A DNA stretch of 64,000 bases, from NCBI GenBank assembly GCA_002862435.1, contig PKDC01000008.1, forward strand, positions 53,616-117,615, written 5' to 3'. Position 1 is the stretch's first letter. Each line of letters opens with the position of its first letter. Source of the DNA: Pseudomonadota bacterium. GTDB lineage: Bacteria; Pseudomonadota; Gammaproteobacteria; UBA5335. A program made the position numbers and the translations under genes. Positions 41,085 to 51,872 of the stretch are shown in pieces. The notes beneath the pieces were generated by a model that worked only from the letters and a program-made list of their open reading frames with translations, did no database searches and was not told the DNA's origin.

Positions 41085-41235
41085 TTTACGAAAGAATGAA
41101 TTGCGATCGAGAGATGGACCAGTCCAAGGTAGGACATGAGTGCGCGCGGGTGTTCAAAGCGCGAGAGATCCCCGATCCCGCGAGCCTGCCGCTCGATGGG
41201 TAGATGCGATTTCAGCTCTGCCACCAAGCCGTCCG
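41085..41235 (-). pseudogene. Chimeric relic: relaxase fragment joined to IS110-like transposase tail
   Basis: The minus strand reads VAELKSHLPIERQARGIGDL, then SRFEHPRALMSYLGLV. The first part is nearly identical to a segment of the relaxase at 35098-35140; the second matches the RF..P.QLMAYLGL motif of IS110/IS116-type transposases. Neither gene is complete. Junctions mark successive recombinations. Confidence 0.6.
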
Positions 41236-41356
41236 AGGCGATCGGCTGATCCTGCCTCTGCCCAGCAACGAGGCATTGGCCCGCCATTTGGCCGATGCGG
41301 GCGGCCGGGAGCTGGGCACCATCAAGATTCGGCAATTTCCCGATGGCGAGAGTTAG
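41204..41356 (+). pseudogene. N-terminal fragment of ribose-phosphate pyrophosphokinase-like gene
   Basis: The plus strand from 41204 reads 50 codons: ...DRLILPLPSNEALARHLADA, then GTIKIRQFPDGES and a stop. This matches the PRPP-synthetase N-terminus (LLPLPGNEALA...RRFPDGE). The remaining approximately 250 residues are gone; sequence after 41351 is unrelated. Such genes occur as cargo beside copper genes on some elements (inference). Confidence 0.55.
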
Positions 41357-41442
41357 GTTCGAATCCCGTCCGAGGTGGCAGGCAAGTCGGTGGTTCAGTG
41401 GGCAGATCCTCGGTAGACCTCCCGTCGCTTCGCGATCACGAT

Positions 41443-41817
41443 CTATTCGACAGGAACGATCTGGGTAATCGTCGCATCCATTCCTTTAGATTCGAAGTCA
41501 AACCGCACCGTCTGCCCCACCTGTACTGAGGCGACCTGCTCTGGCGTAGCCCGGAATCCCATGGTCATCGCCGGCCACTGCAGTGATGGCACCGGCTCAT
41601 GGGCGATCGTGATCTTTCCTGCAGAGGCGTCGATGGCTTCGATAGTCCCGGTTGCCGAGGCTTTCGTCGCCGTTGCGGCGTCATCCGCTCTGGCACCGAC
41701 GCCATCAGCCATCTGCATCGGCTGGGCACCGCGCTGCCCCGTATCCGCAACCTCGTCGGGCGCCTTCGAGCAGCCCGCCAGCAACGTGGCGGTCAACAAG
41801 AGTATGTGAATTTTCAT
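41443..41817 (-). CDS. cusF: CusF-like periplasmic copper-binding lipoprotein
   Basis: 124 residues from the ATG at 41817 (GGAG 9 bp upstream). Lipobox LLAGCS. The C-terminal OB-like domain holds QWPAMTMGF, with the Trp and paired Met of the CusF Cu(I)/Ag(I) site and a His (IAHEP) before them. CusF hands copper to the Cus pump. It follows cusA (41927) by 109 bp on the same strand. Confidence 0.9.
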   Translation of the reverse strand: MKIHILLLTATLLAGCSKAPDEVADTGQRGAQPMQMADGVGARADDAATATKASATGTIEAIDASAGKITIAHEPVPSLQWPAMTMGFRATPEQVASVQVGQTVRFDFESKGMDATITQIVPVE

Positions 41818-41926
41818 GACGTAGTTCTCCAAAAGACTTCAACTGCGGATTCGTTCGCTACGGCATTGCAGCCGACATGCAGTAGCGATAACGAAATAGG
41901 TGATGAGTGATCGTCCATGCCCTGTG

Positions 41927-44900
41927 TCACGTCACGGCGATGCCCTCCCTTATCTGACGGCGTTTCAGGGCGCGACCGTGCAGCAATCGATAGGCTGCCG
42001 GAATGATCAGCATCGAGAGCAGCGGCGCGGTCACCATGCCGCCGATCATCGGGGCAGCGATGCGTTGCATAACTTCCGAGCCGGCACCGCTGCCGATGAA
42101 CAAGGGAAAGAGTGCGGCAAGGATCACCGCAACGGTCATGGCCTTGGGGCGCACGCGGAGCACCGCACCTTCGCGGATAGCTGCGTCCAGCGTGGCGATC
42201 GTTTCCGGTTCGCCCTGCGCCAAACGCCGTTCCCAAGCCTGGCGCAGATACAGGAGCATGATCACGCCGAACTCTGCCGCGACGCCGGCCAGGGCGATGA
42301 AGCCGATCAAGGTAGCGATGGATACTGCATGTCCCAGCACCCAGATCAGCCACAAGCCGCCGACCAGGGCCAGCGGCAGGCTGAGCATGATGATGGCCGC
42401 TTCGCCAAAGCGTCGGAACACCAGATAGATCAGCAGGAAGATGACGGACAGCGCGGCGGGCACTACCCATTTGAGCCTTTCCAAGGCGCGCTCCAGATAC
42501 TCGTATTGGCCCGACCATGCAAGCCCGTAACCGGGCGGCAGCTCGACCTCCTGCGCCATGCGCTGCTGCAGATCGGCCACCACGGAACCCAAGTCGCGAT
42601 CCACGACATCAACGAAAACATAGCCCACCAAACGTCCGTTCTCGCTCTTTAGCATGGGCGCCCCCGAAGTCAGCGACAGGTCCGCTACCTGACCCAAGGT
42701 CACCTGCGCACCGTCGGCGGCGATGATCGGCAACTGTGCCAAGGCGGCCAGCGAATCGCGTTGCACGCGCGGATAGCGCACTACGATCGGGTAGCGCTCA
42801 CGGCCTTCGATGGTTTCGCCGATCGGATCGCCCCCCACGATGGTCGATACCAGCCGTTGCAGGTCCGCTTGACTCAACCCGTACCGCGCGGCGGCACCAG
42901 GCCGGATACCGACATCGATATAGCGCCCACCAGTGATGCGTTCGGCCAAGGCCGAACTTACGCCCGGCACCGTCTTGGCGACGCGTTCGACCTCGTTGCT
43001 GATTTCCTCGATGACTTTCGTATCGGGTCCGGAGACCTTGATCCCGATCGGGCTCTTGATGCCGGTGGCAAGCATGTCGATACGGTTGCGGATCGGGGGC
43101 ACCCACAGGTTGGTGAGTCCCGGCACATTCACTGCCGCGTCGAGTTCCTCTCGCAACTTGGTCATCGTCATGCCGGGTCGCCATTGATCGCGCGGCTTGA
43201 AGGTGACGGTGGTCTCGAACATCTCCATCGGAGCGGGATCAGTCGCGGTGTCAGCGCGTCCGGCCTTGCCGAAGACGTGCGCGACCTCGGGCACCGTCTT
43301 GATCATTCGGTCGCTCTGCTGGAGCAGCTCCGCGGCCTTGCCTGCCGACAAACCGGGCAGCGCGGTCGGCATGTATAGCAGGGTGCCCTCGTCCAGCGGG
43401 GGCATGAATTCGCTGCCGAGGCGGCTCAGTGGAATCACTGTGAGCATCAACAGCAGGCCACCCAAGACCAGGGTCAGGCGCGGGAAGCGCAGCACCCATT
43501 CCACCAGCGGTCTGTAGCCGGCGATAAGAACGCGATTCAGCGGGTTTTCCCTCTCCGACCGGATTCGTCCGCGGATCAGATAACCCATCAACACCGGGAT
43601 CAGCGTGATCGACAGGCCAGCGGCCGCCGCCATCGCATAGGTTTTGGTGTAGGCCAGCGGCGAAAACAGCCGGCCTTCCTGTGCCTGCAGCGCAAACACC
43701 GGCACGAACGAAAGAGTGATCACGAGCAGGCTGACGAACAGCGCCGGACCGACTTCGATGGCGGACTCGGTGATCAGCCTCCAGCGCTCCTCACCTTTGG
43801 GTTCGCGCCCCTCCACTCGTTGCCAATGTTCGATGTGCTTGTGCGCGTTCTCGATCATCACCACGGCGGCATCCACCATCGCGCCGATGGCGATCGCGAT
43901 ACCCCCCAGCGACAGCAGATTGGCGCTGATTCCCTGGTAGCGCATGACGATGAAAGCCGTCAATACGCCTAACGGCAAGGTAATGACCGCCACTAGCGCT
44001 GAACGCAGGTGCCAGAGAAAAAGCACGCAGATCAGCGCGACGGCAACGAACTCCTGGCTCAGCTTGAAGCTGAGGTTGCGCACCGCTTCATGGATGAGTT
44101 CGGAACGGTCGTAAACCGGGACGATTTCGACGCCAGCGGGCAGGCTGGTCTTCAACTGCTCCAGACGTGCCTTCACCGCATCGATCGCCCGCAACGCATC
44201 CTTGCCGGTTCGCAGCACTACTACGCCACCAGCAACTTCACCTTGACCATCCAGTTCAGCGATGCCACGGCGAAAGGTCGGGCCACGCTGTACCGTCGCG
44301 ACTTCGCCGAGCAGCACCGGCACGCCATCCGTCATGATCGGAACCTGCTCGAATGCCGCCTGGCTGCGCAGGTAGCCCTCGCTGCGCACCATCAACTCGG
44401 CTTCGCCCTGTTCGATGACCGAGCCGCCCGTAGCGCCATTGGCAGCTTGGACCGCATCGATCAGCCGGGCGACCGTCAGTCCGCGCGCGGCCAACGCCTG
44501 CGGGTCGGGCACGATCTGCCAGGCGCGGACCATACCGCCGACGCTGGCGACCTCGGCGACGTCCGGGACGGTCTTGAGTTCATAGCGCAGGAACCAGTCC
44601 TGCAATGCCCGCAACTGTCCCAGGTCATGTTGGCCGGTTCGGTCAACCAGGGCGTACTGGTAAATCCAGCCGAGGCCGGTGGCATCAGGTCCCAATACCG
44701 GGCTGACGCCTTCCGGCAAGCGATCGCGTACTTGGCTCAGATACTCCAGCACCCGCGAACGCGCCCAGTACAGGTCGGTGTCATCGTCGAACAACACGTA
44801 GACGAATGAGTCACCGAAGAAGGAGAAACCGCGCACGGCTCGTACACCAGGAACCGACAGCATGGTGGTCGTCAGCGGGTAGGTCACCTGATCCTCGATA

Positions 44901-45079
44901 ATGTGCGGCGTTTGGCCGCTCCACTCGGTCCGGATGATGACTTGGGTATCGGACAGGTCGGGCAGCGCGTCCAGCGGTGTGTGCTGCACCGACCACAGTC
45001 CCACAACCGCAAGCGACACTGCACCGATAAGCACGAGCGCCCGGTTGGCGACAGCGCCGCGAATGATCCGGGCGATCAT
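41927..45079 (-). CDS. cusA: CusA-type Cu/Ag RND efflux pump
   Basis: 1,050 residues. The proton-relay helix reads [19 protein letters not shown] with D403, the form seen in CusA/SilA rather than CzcA. Twelve membrane helices and two large periplasmic loops are expected, and Met-rich positions suit Cu(I)/Ag(I) passage. Overlaps the cusB gene by 4 bp. Confidence 0.93.
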   Translation of the reverse strand: MIARIIRGAVANRALVLIGAVSLAVVGLWSVQHTPLDALPDLSDTQVIIRTEWSGQTPHIIEDQVTYPLTTTMLSVPGVRAVRGFSFFGDSFVYVLFDDDTDLYWARSRVLEYLSQVRDRLPEGVSPVLGPDATGLGWIYQYALVDRTGQHDLGQLRALQDWFLRYELKTVPDVAEVASVGGMVRAWQIVPDPQALAARGLTVARLIDAVQAANGATGGSVIEQGEAELMVRSEGYLRSQAAFEQVPIMTDGVPVLLGEVATVQRGPTFRRGIAELDGQGEVAGGVVVLRTGKDALRAIDAVKARLEQLKTSLPAGVEIVPVYDRSELIHEAVRNLSFKLSQEFVAVALICVLFLWHLRSALVAVITLPLGVLTAFIVMRYQGISANLLSLGGIAIAIGAMVDAAVVMIENAHKHIEHWQRVEGREPKGEERWRLITESAIEVGPALFVSLLVITLSFVPVFALQAQEGRLFSPLAYTKTYAMAAAAGLSITLIPVLMGYLIRGRIRSERENPLNRVLIAGYRPLVEWVLRFPRLTLVLGGLLLMLTVIPLSRLGSEFMPPLDEGTLLYMPTALPGLSAGKAAELLQQSDRMIKTVPEVAHVFGKAGRADTATDPAPMEMFETTVTFKPRDQWRPGMTMTKLREELDAAVNVPGLTNLWVPPIRNRIDMLATGIKSPIGIKVSGPDTKVIEEISNEVERVAKTVPGVSSALAERITGGRYIDVGIRPGAAARYGLSQADLQRLVSTIVGGDPIGETIEGRERYPIVVRYPRVQRDSLAALAQLPIIAADGAQVTLGQVADLSLTSGAPMLKSENGRLVGYVFVDVVDRDLGSVVADLQQRMAQEVELPPGYGLAWSGQYEYLERALERLKWVVPAALSVIFLLIYLVFRRFGEAAIIMLSLPLALVGGLWLIWVLGHAVSIATLIGFIALAGVAAEFGVIMLLYLRQAWERRLAQGEPETIATLDAAIREGAVLRVRPKAMTVAVILAALFPLFIGSGAGSEVMQRIAAPMIGGMVTAPLLSMLIIPAAYRLLHGRALKRRQIREGIAVT

Positions 45080-46341
45080 GGCCGGTTCTCCGTCGCATCG
45101 GGCGGTGCGGATGCGGCGGGCGTTGGAGCCCCCAACCGCTGCAACGCACCCGACAGACTGGCTTCCGAATCAATCAGGAACTGGCCTGACGTGACAATGT
45201 GCTCACCACCCTGGAGACCTTCCAGGATTTCAATACGACCACCGCCACTGTGGCCGACCCGCACGCGTACCGGCTCGAAGCCGCCGTCGGCACGCAGCAC
45301 GATCACCCGGCTATCGCTACCTGTGGCGATGAGCGCGTCGGCCGGTATCAATGGCACTTGCGCATCCCCGAGGGACTGCAAGGTCAATTCGGCGAACATT
45401 CCAGGTACCAGTCGCCCGTCCGGGTTGTCCAGAACAATACGAGCCCATTGCGTGCGACTGGTAGGCTCGATCTGCGGGAGCAGAGCTTCAACCTCTCCCG
45501 CGAAGCGCCGTCCAGGCATTGCGCTGACAGTAGCTTCGACTTTGGTCCCCGGGCCGATGCCGCCAACGCTTGCCTGTGGGATCGCCGCTTCCAGCCACAC
45601 CGTGGCCGTACCATTGATGCGAAACAACGGCATGCCGGTCGTAACGGCTTGACCTTCGCGCACCAGCACTTCTCTGACGACACCATCGTTCGGTGCGAGC
45701 AGCATCACACTGCCATCGCGACTTAAGCGGATGTCGGACAGCCCCAGCAGTCGCAGTCGCTGCATTGCCGCCGTGTGCAGTTTTTTTGCCGCTACCGAGT
45801 CCGCCTCGTCCAGAGTCTGTGCCTCGGCGATCGCGCTACTCCAGACCGGAGCCAGTACGGTCGCAAGCGGTTGGCCGCGGCGCACGGATTCGAAAGGCGC
45901 CTTGACGTGTAGCTGGGCGATGATTGCATCGACGCGCGCACTGACCACCGACTCTCGTCGTAGATCCCATGTCAGAGTGGCCGTTGCGCGAATGGGGACT
46001 GTCAGTTGGCCAACTTCGACTATGGCGGTGCGGATACCGACGTTCTGCTGTACGCCCGGATCAATGCGCACGCCCGCGGTGGCAGCCTGATCGGCATACC
46101 TCGGCACCAGTTCCATGTCCATGAATGGCGACTTGCCTGGCTGGTCGAAGTGCTGGTCCGGCACCATCGGGTCGAACCAGTACAGCACTTGGCGCTCCTG
46201 TGGCGCGGGCACGGCGGGTTGCGACACTTCTGCGGGGGTATCGGCATGTCGTTGCCCCCACCAGTAGCCGCCGCCGATGCCGATGGTCAACAACCCCAGA
46301 GCCGAGGCGATGAGTCCTGCCCGGATCATGATGCGATTCAT
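45076..46341 (-). CDS. cusB: CusB-type periplasmic adaptor
   Basis: 421 residues from the ATG at 46341, which overlaps the cusC stop. N-terminal membrane/signal helix, then the heavy-metal-binding domain [20 protein letters not shown] with MDMELVP, typical of CusB/SilB; lipoyl and beta-barrel regions follow. Adaptor between CusA and the outer-membrane channel. Confidence 0.92.
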   Translation of the reverse strand: MNRIMIRAGLIASALGLLTIGIGGGYWWGQRHADTPAEVSQPAVPAPQERQVLYWFDPMVPDQHFDQPGKSPFMDMELVPRYADQAATAGVRIDPGVQQNVGIRTAIVEVGQLTVPIRATATLTWDLRRESVVSARVDAIIAQLHVKAPFESVRRGQPLATVLAPVWSSAIAEAQTLDEADSVAAKKLHTAAMQRLRLLGLSDIRLSRDGSVMLLAPNDGVVREVLVREGQAVTTGMPLFRINGTATVWLEAAIPQASVGGIGPGTKVEATVSAMPGRRFAGEVEALLPQIEPTSRTQWARIVLDNPDGRLVPGMFAELTLQSLGDAQVPLIPADALIATGSDSRVIVLRADGGFEPVRVRVGHSGGGRIEILEGLQGGEHIVTSGQFLIDSEASLSGALQRLGAPTPAASAPPDATENRP

Positions 46342-47642
46342 GGCATGGTCTCCGTGATGGGCAGCAGGTAGGCGAGCCAAGCCCAGGTCCGGCCAAGTTC
46401 GGTGACGTGACGGGTGTGCTCGATATGGAGCTCGATCTCGTCCCGGCGCGCATCTAGCCAGGGTTGCAGCGCACCACCACCGCCGTAGCCCGCGATGGCC
46501 GCCTGCGTCCGGTCGTGGGCCAGCGGCAGGAGTTCTTGTTCATTGCGTGCAACCTGACGTTTGAGCCCATTCCACTCCGCCAGGGCACGATGCACAGCTT
46601 CGACCTGCATGCGGCGTGCTTCTTCATGGGAAGCGACTACGGCATCCCGTTCCGCGCGGCGTGCTGCGATGCCACGGTCTTGCCGGTTGGCTGCGAACAA
46701 TGGCAAGTCCACAGAGATTTCCAGCATCAGCAGATCGCTGCGCGATCTGTCGCGCTGTCCGTAAGATGCGGCAAGGCGCCAGTCTGGACGCTTCTCCGCT
46801 GCGGCCAGCGCCAACTCGGCTTCGGCGACCGCCTCACGCGACCGCCAGGGCAGCAACGGTCCCTGGCGATCGACCGATGCGAGCAGCGTAGCGGCATCGA
46901 CAGGTAGCGTCGCCAGGTCTGGTGGCGCATCGACCGTACCGACCTCCATCGGATCGGTCCCTAACCAACGAGCGAGCGTGCCACGAGCCGCCTCCACCTC
47001 GGCACGTGCTGCGTCGATGCGATTCTCCAGATCGAGCCCGGCAGCTTGCACAGCCAGAGCTTCGGCAGCGGTGCCGACACCGCTGCCCAGACGGGCCTCG
47101 GCCAGCCGAATGGCCAGTGCCGACTGCTCTCGCTGGGACGTCAGCACCTCTTGCTCACGCTCAGCGGCCCATAGGGCAATCCAAGCGCTGGCGGCGACTT
47201 GGCGCACTGCCACTTGCTCAGTGGTAGACAACGCCTCGGCTTGCTCGATACCGCGATCCGCCACGGCTTGGCGAGCCTGTCGTTTGGCGCGCGCCGGAAA
47301 TTCCTGCATCAGACCGATTCGCTTCATGGTCATGTCCTCAGCGCGCCAATCAAAGGCTTGGGCGCCGGTGACCGGCCAGTTGTCGAGGCCGAAAGTCAGC
47401 CTTGGATCGGGCAGGGCCGCTGCGCGAATAACTTCTTCGCGGGCAGCCTGGGTTTGCGATTGCCGCGCGTTGAGGCTGGGAGCACGCTCGACGGCCAGAC
47501 GCAGCGTCTCGTCAAACGATACCTCCCTCGTCGGGGCTGCCTCACTGATAGGGATAAAGGATGAGAAGGCGAGTAGCAGCGCCGCCCAATAGCGAAAGTG
47601 GCGCCAAGTGGGCGCATGGAGCAATGGGAACAAAATAGGCAT
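46338..47642 (-). CDS. cusC: CusC-type TolC-family channel
   Basis: 434 residues from the ATG at 47642 (GGAG 5 bp upstream); a GTG at 47657 is less likely. Signal peptide to about residue 37, then two outer-membrane-efflux repeats rich in Ala/Arg helices. Overlaps cusB by 4 bp. The 177-bp gap to the previous gene shows no copper-type promoter, so the operon may be read through from copA. Confidence 0.88.
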   Translation of the reverse strand: MPILFPLLHAPTWRHFRYWAALLLAFSSFIPISEAAPTREVSFDETLRLAVERAPSLNARQSQTQAAREEVIRAAALPDPRLTFGLDNWPVTGAQAFDWRAEDMTMKRIGLMQEFPARAKRQARQAVADRGIEQAEALSTTEQVAVRQVAASAWIALWAAEREQEVLTSQREQSALAIRLAEARLGSGVGTAAEALAVQAAGLDLENRIDAARAEVEAARGTLARWLGTDPMEVGTVDAPPDLATLPVDAATLLASVDRQGPLLPWRSREAVAEAELALAAAEKRPDWRLAASYGQRDRSRSDLLMLEISVDLPLFAANRQDRGIAARRAERDAVVASHEEARRMQVEAVHRALAEWNGLKRQVARNEQELLPLAHDRTQAAIAGYGGGGALQPWLDARRDEIELHIEHTRHVTELGRTWAWLAYLLPITETMP

Positions 47643-47819
47643 AAGAGCTCCGAACACGCTGCCATTGCACGGCAGCGAGCGTGGCGCGATATCGCTCCTG
47701 GTCGGCGGTTTCTACAGCGTATACCGCGCGCCGCGTGGCACAGGCGGTCGCTGCGCGACGTCCACAAAGAGCCTCTTGTTGATCAAGGTCGAAAACTTCG
47801 CCGGCGTGTTTTTTTCTGA

Positions 47820-48593
47820 CTAGCCCCATCCCATGCGCAGCGGCATCCATATGGCCATTGCAATCATGATGAGATTCTCCGTAAGAGAGACGAAGCCCAG
47901 TGGCACATTGCTGTTGCCGCCCACGCAGGCGCATTTGAGCTTGCGCTTGTCGATGTAGACCGCCTTAAATACCGAAACGGTGCCTACCGTACCGATGAAT
48001 AGAGCCAGGGGCGATGCGACCCACATCAGGGCTCCGGCCAGCATCAGAACTCCCGCCAGCGTCTCGCCGAAGGCATAGAAATACGCATAGGGCACATAGC
48101 GACGCGCCAAAAGATCGTAGTTGAGGAACATGGTCGAGAAACTTTCGACGTTCTGGAGTTTCTGCACACCGAGCAAGCACATGGCAACGGCAACTGACGC
48201 TTCGACGGCATGGATGCTGAACACGGTTCCGGAGGCGAACCAACTCACCGCAAACCCCATCAGGAGCGCAACGCTGAACAGCGCAATAATCGGCTGGTAG
48301 GTCGTCTCGTCCTTCCCCCGCAGTCGTTTGCCGAAGTGTTTGCGCGTATCGTCATAGCCGCCGATCCGCTCGCCTCCGATGAAAACTTGCGGTGTGGTCT
48401 TGACATCATGCTCCTGCATGAAGCGATCGGCTTCCTCCCGCGTCGTCAGCAGATGGTCTTCGACCGAGAAACCCTGTCGTTCAAGGAACGACTTCGTCTT
48501 CAAACCGTACGGACACAAATGATCGCTCGTTGCCAGGCGATAGAGCGATGCCGTCGTACCGCCGCTCCGGCTCGGAACAGTCTGCTTTGTCAT
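47820..48593 (-). CDS. Glutaredoxin domain fused to MauE/DoxX-like membrane protein
   Basis: 257 residues from the ATG at 48593 (GAGGAGG upstream). The N-terminal glutaredoxin-like domain has CPYGLKTKSFLERQG, TTPQVFIGGERIGGYDDT. The C-terminal half has four helices like MauE/DoxX redox membrane proteins, with FGETLAGVLMLAGAL and a CACVGG cysteine pair. Perhaps supplies thiols for periplasmic copper protein folding. Lies 13 bp after copB, in the cop operon. Confidence 0.82.
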   Translation of the reverse strand: MTKQTVPSRSGGTTASLYRLATSDHLCPYGLKTKSFLERQGFSVEDHLLTTREEADRFMQEHDVKTTPQVFIGGERIGGYDDTRKHFGKRLRGKDETTYQPIIALFSVALLMGFAVSWFASGTVFSIHAVEASVAVAMCLLGVQKLQNVESFSTMFLNYDLLARRYVPYAYFYAFGETLAGVLMLAGALMWVASPLALFIGTVGTVSVFKAVYIDKRKLKCACVGGNSNVPLGFVSLTENLIMIAMAIWMPLRMGWG

Positions 48594-48606
48594 GGTGGTC
48601 CTCCTC

Positions 48607-49806
48607 TTAGAACCAGATGCGCACGCCCGCGACAACGCGCGTGTCCTCGATGTCGCGGGACTGTTCGCGCCGGTAGTCGGCGGTGCCACCGTATGCGCGC
48701 TCCCACACCACGCCGATGTAGGGCGCGAACTGACGATGGAACTCGTAGCGTAGACGGAAGCCAGTCTCTAGCGTGCTCAGGCCGCTACCGATGCCGCGCT
48801 TCCGATCGTCTTGTCCCCATACTTCGGCCTCGACCAGCCACGTCCCGATTAGGCGGTTGGTGAACAGCGTCTCGTACTCGGCCTCAAGCCCGAGACCGGT
48901 CTGGCCCGATTCGCCGAGGTAGGCGGTCGCCTCAACTTCGAACATGTACGGCGCCAAGCCCATCACACCGACGGCAGCAAAGGTTTGCGACGGCCCTTCC
49001 CCAAAGTCGTGGCGAACACCGGCGACGAGGTCCCACCACCGTGCGATCGCGCGGCCATAAAGCACTTCGACGTCGGCCGACTCGATACTGCCGTCGATCG
49101 ACTCGCCCTCGCTGCGCACCCATACGCGGTCAAGGTCGGTGCCGACCCAGCCGCTGCCTTCCCATCCGATCGCGTTGCCCTCGTCCGCGTCCCAGGTTTC
49201 GAGCCGGTTGAGCAGCGCGAACCAGTTTATGCCGTCGTCGTGCACAGTGTGTCCGGCGACGTCGGGGAATGCCGCCGCGCGATCGGAATCGGTCACCGCC
49301 GGGATCGGTTCGCGCGGTGCGGCGTTCGCCGGCAGGTCTTGTCCTTGCATGCCGGCATGTTCTTCCGCCGTCATGCTTTTCATGTCGTGGCCCATGGCGG
49401 AGTGATCCATTTCCTCGGTTGGCTCGTCGGGCGGCATGTCATGACCCATTGCCGAGTGGTCCATCGCCTCCGTGGGCGGCATCTCGTGACCCATTGCGGC
49501 ATGGTCGACCGACGTGGCTTGGGCCGGGGCCGGCCCGAGTGCGAGTTTTGGCTTGGAATTTGGCGCCGGCATGACATGGCCGGCATGCGGATCGATCGCT
49601 GGCTTTGGCGCGGCGGTCGGGGCTGTAGACGGCTGCGGTTCGGGCTTGCGGGCCGCTGGGGCGGGTTTCGGCGCCGGCATCTGCATTTTCGAGTGGTCCA
49701 CTTCCTGTGCGAGGACTGGCGCGGACACAGCGCCCAGCGCGATTGCGATCGCAACGCCGAGTGCGCGCGTGCGTGTGGTGAGAGGTGTCGATTTCATGAT
49801 GCTCAT
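48607..49806 (-). CDS. copB: Copper resistance protein CopB (outer membrane)
   Basis: 399 residues; the ATG at 49806 overlaps the copA stop (ATGA). Signal peptide, Pro/Ala spacer, then four related Met/His motifs (MDHSAMGHDM and variants), and a C-terminal beta-barrel (GHTVHDDGINWFALLNRLE ... VVAGVRIWF) ending in an aromatic residue. The Met/His repeats bind copper; the barrel sits in the outer membrane. Confidence 0.93.
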   Translation of the reverse strand: MSIMKSTPLTTRTRALGVAIAIALGAVSAPVLAQEVDHSKMQMPAPKPAPAARKPEPQPSTAPTAAPKPAIDPHAGHVMPAPNSKPKLALGPAPAQATSVDHAAMGHEMPPTEAMDHSAMGHDMPPDEPTEEMDHSAMGHDMKSMTAEEHAGMQGQDLPANAAPREPIPAVTDSDRAAAFPDVAGHTVHDDGINWFALLNRLETWDADEGNAIGWEGSGWVGTDLDRVWVRSEGESIDGSIESADVEVLYGRAIARWWDLVAGVRHDFGEGPSQTFAAVGVMGLAPYMFEVEATAYLGESGQTGLGLEAEYETLFTNRLIGTWLVEAEVWGQDDRKRGIGSGLSTLETGFRLRYEFHRQFAPYIGVVWERAYGGTADYRREQSRDIEDTRVVAGVRIWF

Positions 49807-51644
49807 TCCTCTATCCGCACTTCGCGGAACATGCCGGCTTCCATGTGGTACAGCAGGTGGCAGTGGAACGCCCACCGTCCGAGCGCGTCGGCGCGGACGC
49901 GGAAGCTGCGGCGGCTGCCGGGCGGCATGTCGATGACGTGCTTGCGCACCTGGAAGTTGCCGTCAGCGTCCTCCAGATCGCTCCACACGCCGTGCAGGTG
50001 GATCGGATGGGTCATCATCGTGTCGTTGACCAGCACGATGCGCATGCGCTCGCCGTACTTGAGCACCAGCGGTTCGGCCGACGAGAACTTGATGCCGTCG
50101 AACGACCACGCGAAGCGCTCCATGTGGCCGGTGAGATGCAGCTCGATGGTGCGGCCGGGCTCGCGTCCGTCGGGGTCGGGAAAGGTGCTCTTGAGGTCGG
50201 CGTAGGTCAGCACCCGGCGACCGTTGTCGCGCAGGCCGATGCCGGGGTCATCGAGCTTCGCGGTCGGCGCCATGGTCTGCATGTCGACCAGTGGGTTGTT
50301 GCTCTCGCTGGCGGGGTGCTGCTGCATGCCGCCTGCGCCATGGTCCATGCCGGCCATGGCGCCGCCGGCCATCGCGGACATGTCGTGACCGCTGTGGTCC
50401 ATGCCTTCCATGGAACTGTTTTCCATCGAGCCGCCTGACATCGACGACATGTCGTGACCACCACCGCCCATGCCGCCATGACCCATGTCGTCCATGGTCA
50501 GGATCGGTTTCGGATCGACTGCGGGCACCGGCGCGCGCAGGCCTTCGCGCACCGCGAGGGTGCCGCTGACGTAACCCGTGCGGCCCATATCCTGCGCGAA
50601 GATCGTGAAGGCATCCTGGCCGGTGGGCTCCACGATCACGTCGAATGTCTCGGAGGTTGCGATGCGGAACTCGTCGACCGACACCGGGCGCACGTACTGG
50701 CCATCGGCGGCGACAACGGTCATCTTCAGACCCGGGATGCGCACGTCGAAATAGGTCATGGCCGAGCCATTGATGAAGCGCAACCGCACCTTTTCACCGG
50801 ACTGAAAAATCCCCGTCCAATTGCCCAGCGCGGTGGTACCGTTCAACAGGTAGGTGTAAGTGTTGCCGTTGACGTCCGACAGGTCGGTCGGCGTCATCCG
50901 CATCTTGCCCCATGCCAGCCGGTGCTGCAGCGTCGCCGCCAGACCTTGTTCCCGCACGTCATCGACCAAGTCGCCGACGGTGAGCTTGGCGAAGTTGTCG
51001 TAGTCGGACATTTTCTTCAGCCGCTTGAACAACATGGCCGGATCCAGGTCGGTCCAGTCACTCAGCAGGACCACGTAGTCGCGGTCGTAGGTGAAGGGCT
51101 CTGGCTCCAGCGGATCGATCACGATCGCGCCGTAAACGCCGGCCTGTTCCTGGAACCCGGAATGGCTGTGGTACCAGTAAGTACCGTTCTGGATCACGTC
51201 GAAGCGGTAGGGGTAAGTCTCACCGCGATTGATGCCGTCGAAACTCAGGCCCGGCACGCCATCCATGTTGGCCGGCAACAGGATGCCGTGCCAGTGGATC
51301 GAGGTCTGGTGGCCGTGGATGGAGTTTTCCGGCAGCGTGTTGGATACCCGCAGATTGACCGTGTCGCCTTCGCGCCAACGCAGCAGCGGTGCCGGCACCG
51401 ATCCATTCACGGTAATGCCAGTACGGGTGGCGCCAGTGAAGTTCAGCGGTGTTTCGCCTATTGAGAGGTCGAATTCGGTGCCTGCCAGCACCGTCTTCTG
51501 CCCGTGCGATTTCAGCGCCCACACAGATTTGGGCCACAGCCCGAGGCCGAGCATCGCGCCGCCAGCGGCCAGCCCGTGGACAAAATGCCGCCGTGATAGT
51601 GCGAATTTTTCCTCGGCGTCTGAGCCGAAAGGTCTGGATGACAT
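49803..51644 (-). CDS. copA: Multicopper oxidase CopA
   Basis: 613 residues from the ATG at 51644 (CGGAG upstream). Tat signal SRRHFVHGLAAGGAMLGLG. Copper sites: SIHWHG, YWYHSHSGFQEQ, HPIHLHGVW and AFHCHLLYHMEAGM. A Met/His-rich loop (MEGMDHSGHDMSAM) lies near residues 410-460. It oxidises Cu(I) and binds excess copper in the periplasm. First gene of copA-copB-grx/mauE. Confidence 0.95.
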   Translation of the reverse strand: MSSRPFGSDAEEKFALSRRHFVHGLAAGGAMLGLGLWPKSVWALKSHGQKTVLAGTEFDLSIGETPLNFTGATRTGITVNGSVPAPLLRWREGDTVNLRVSNTLPENSIHGHQTSIHWHGILLPANMDGVPGLSFDGINRGETYPYRFDVIQNGTYWYHSHSGFQEQAGVYGAIVIDPLEPEPFTYDRDYVVLLSDWTDLDPAMLFKRLKKMSDYDNFAKLTVGDLVDDVREQGLAATLQHRLAWGKMRMTPTDLSDVNGNTYTYLLNGTTALGNWTGIFQSGEKVRLRFINGSAMTYFDVRIPGLKMTVVAADGQYVRPVSVDEFRIATSETFDVIVEPTGQDAFTIFAQDMGRTGYVSGTLAVREGLRAPVPAVDPKPILTMDDMGHGGMGGGGHDMSSMSGGSMENSSMEGMDHSGHDMSAMAGGAMAGMDHGAGGMQQHPASESNNPLVDMQTMAPTAKLDDPGIGLRDNGRRVLTYADLKSTFPDPDGREPGRTIELHLTGHMERFAWSFDGIKFSSAEPLVLKYGERMRIVLVNDTMMTHPIHLHGVWSDLEDADGNFQVRKHVIDMPPGSRRSFRVRADALGRWAFHCHLLYHMEAGMFREVRIEE

Positions 51645-51872
51645 GAATGATCTCCGGTGATCGGTATTGATTGATCTCGGTGGCAGAGCACGCATCACTG
51701 CGGCACATGCCATCGGGTGTCTGCTGCACCTGAAGTCGCTATGGCGGAAGGATTCGATTCAGAGCATGCCGGATGTGGCAACCCGCAGAGGCTGCAATCC
51801 CCGGGGCCGTTCTGAACAGACATCACATAGCGCACCGCCATAAGAACCCAAGTTTGTGGGACTCAGGCATCC
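51645..51872. other. Long leader between copper promoter and copA
   Basis: About 228 bp between the -10 (51873) and the copA start hold no clear gene. The copA frame stays open for 23 codons upstream of the chosen start, but without a ribosome-binding site. Confidence 0.4.

Noticed and set aside
41356..41382. tRNA T-arm-like GGTTCGAATCCCGTC followed by an acceptor-like end
   Set aside because: The T-stem does not pair fully and no anticodon or D arm lies upstream. At most an old attachment-site relic, so not annotated as a tRNA.
47643..47819. Possible small gene or copper promoter between the glutaredoxin-MauE gene and cusC
   Set aside because: A leftward frame stays open here but shows no motif or good start, and none of the six copper promoter elements are present.
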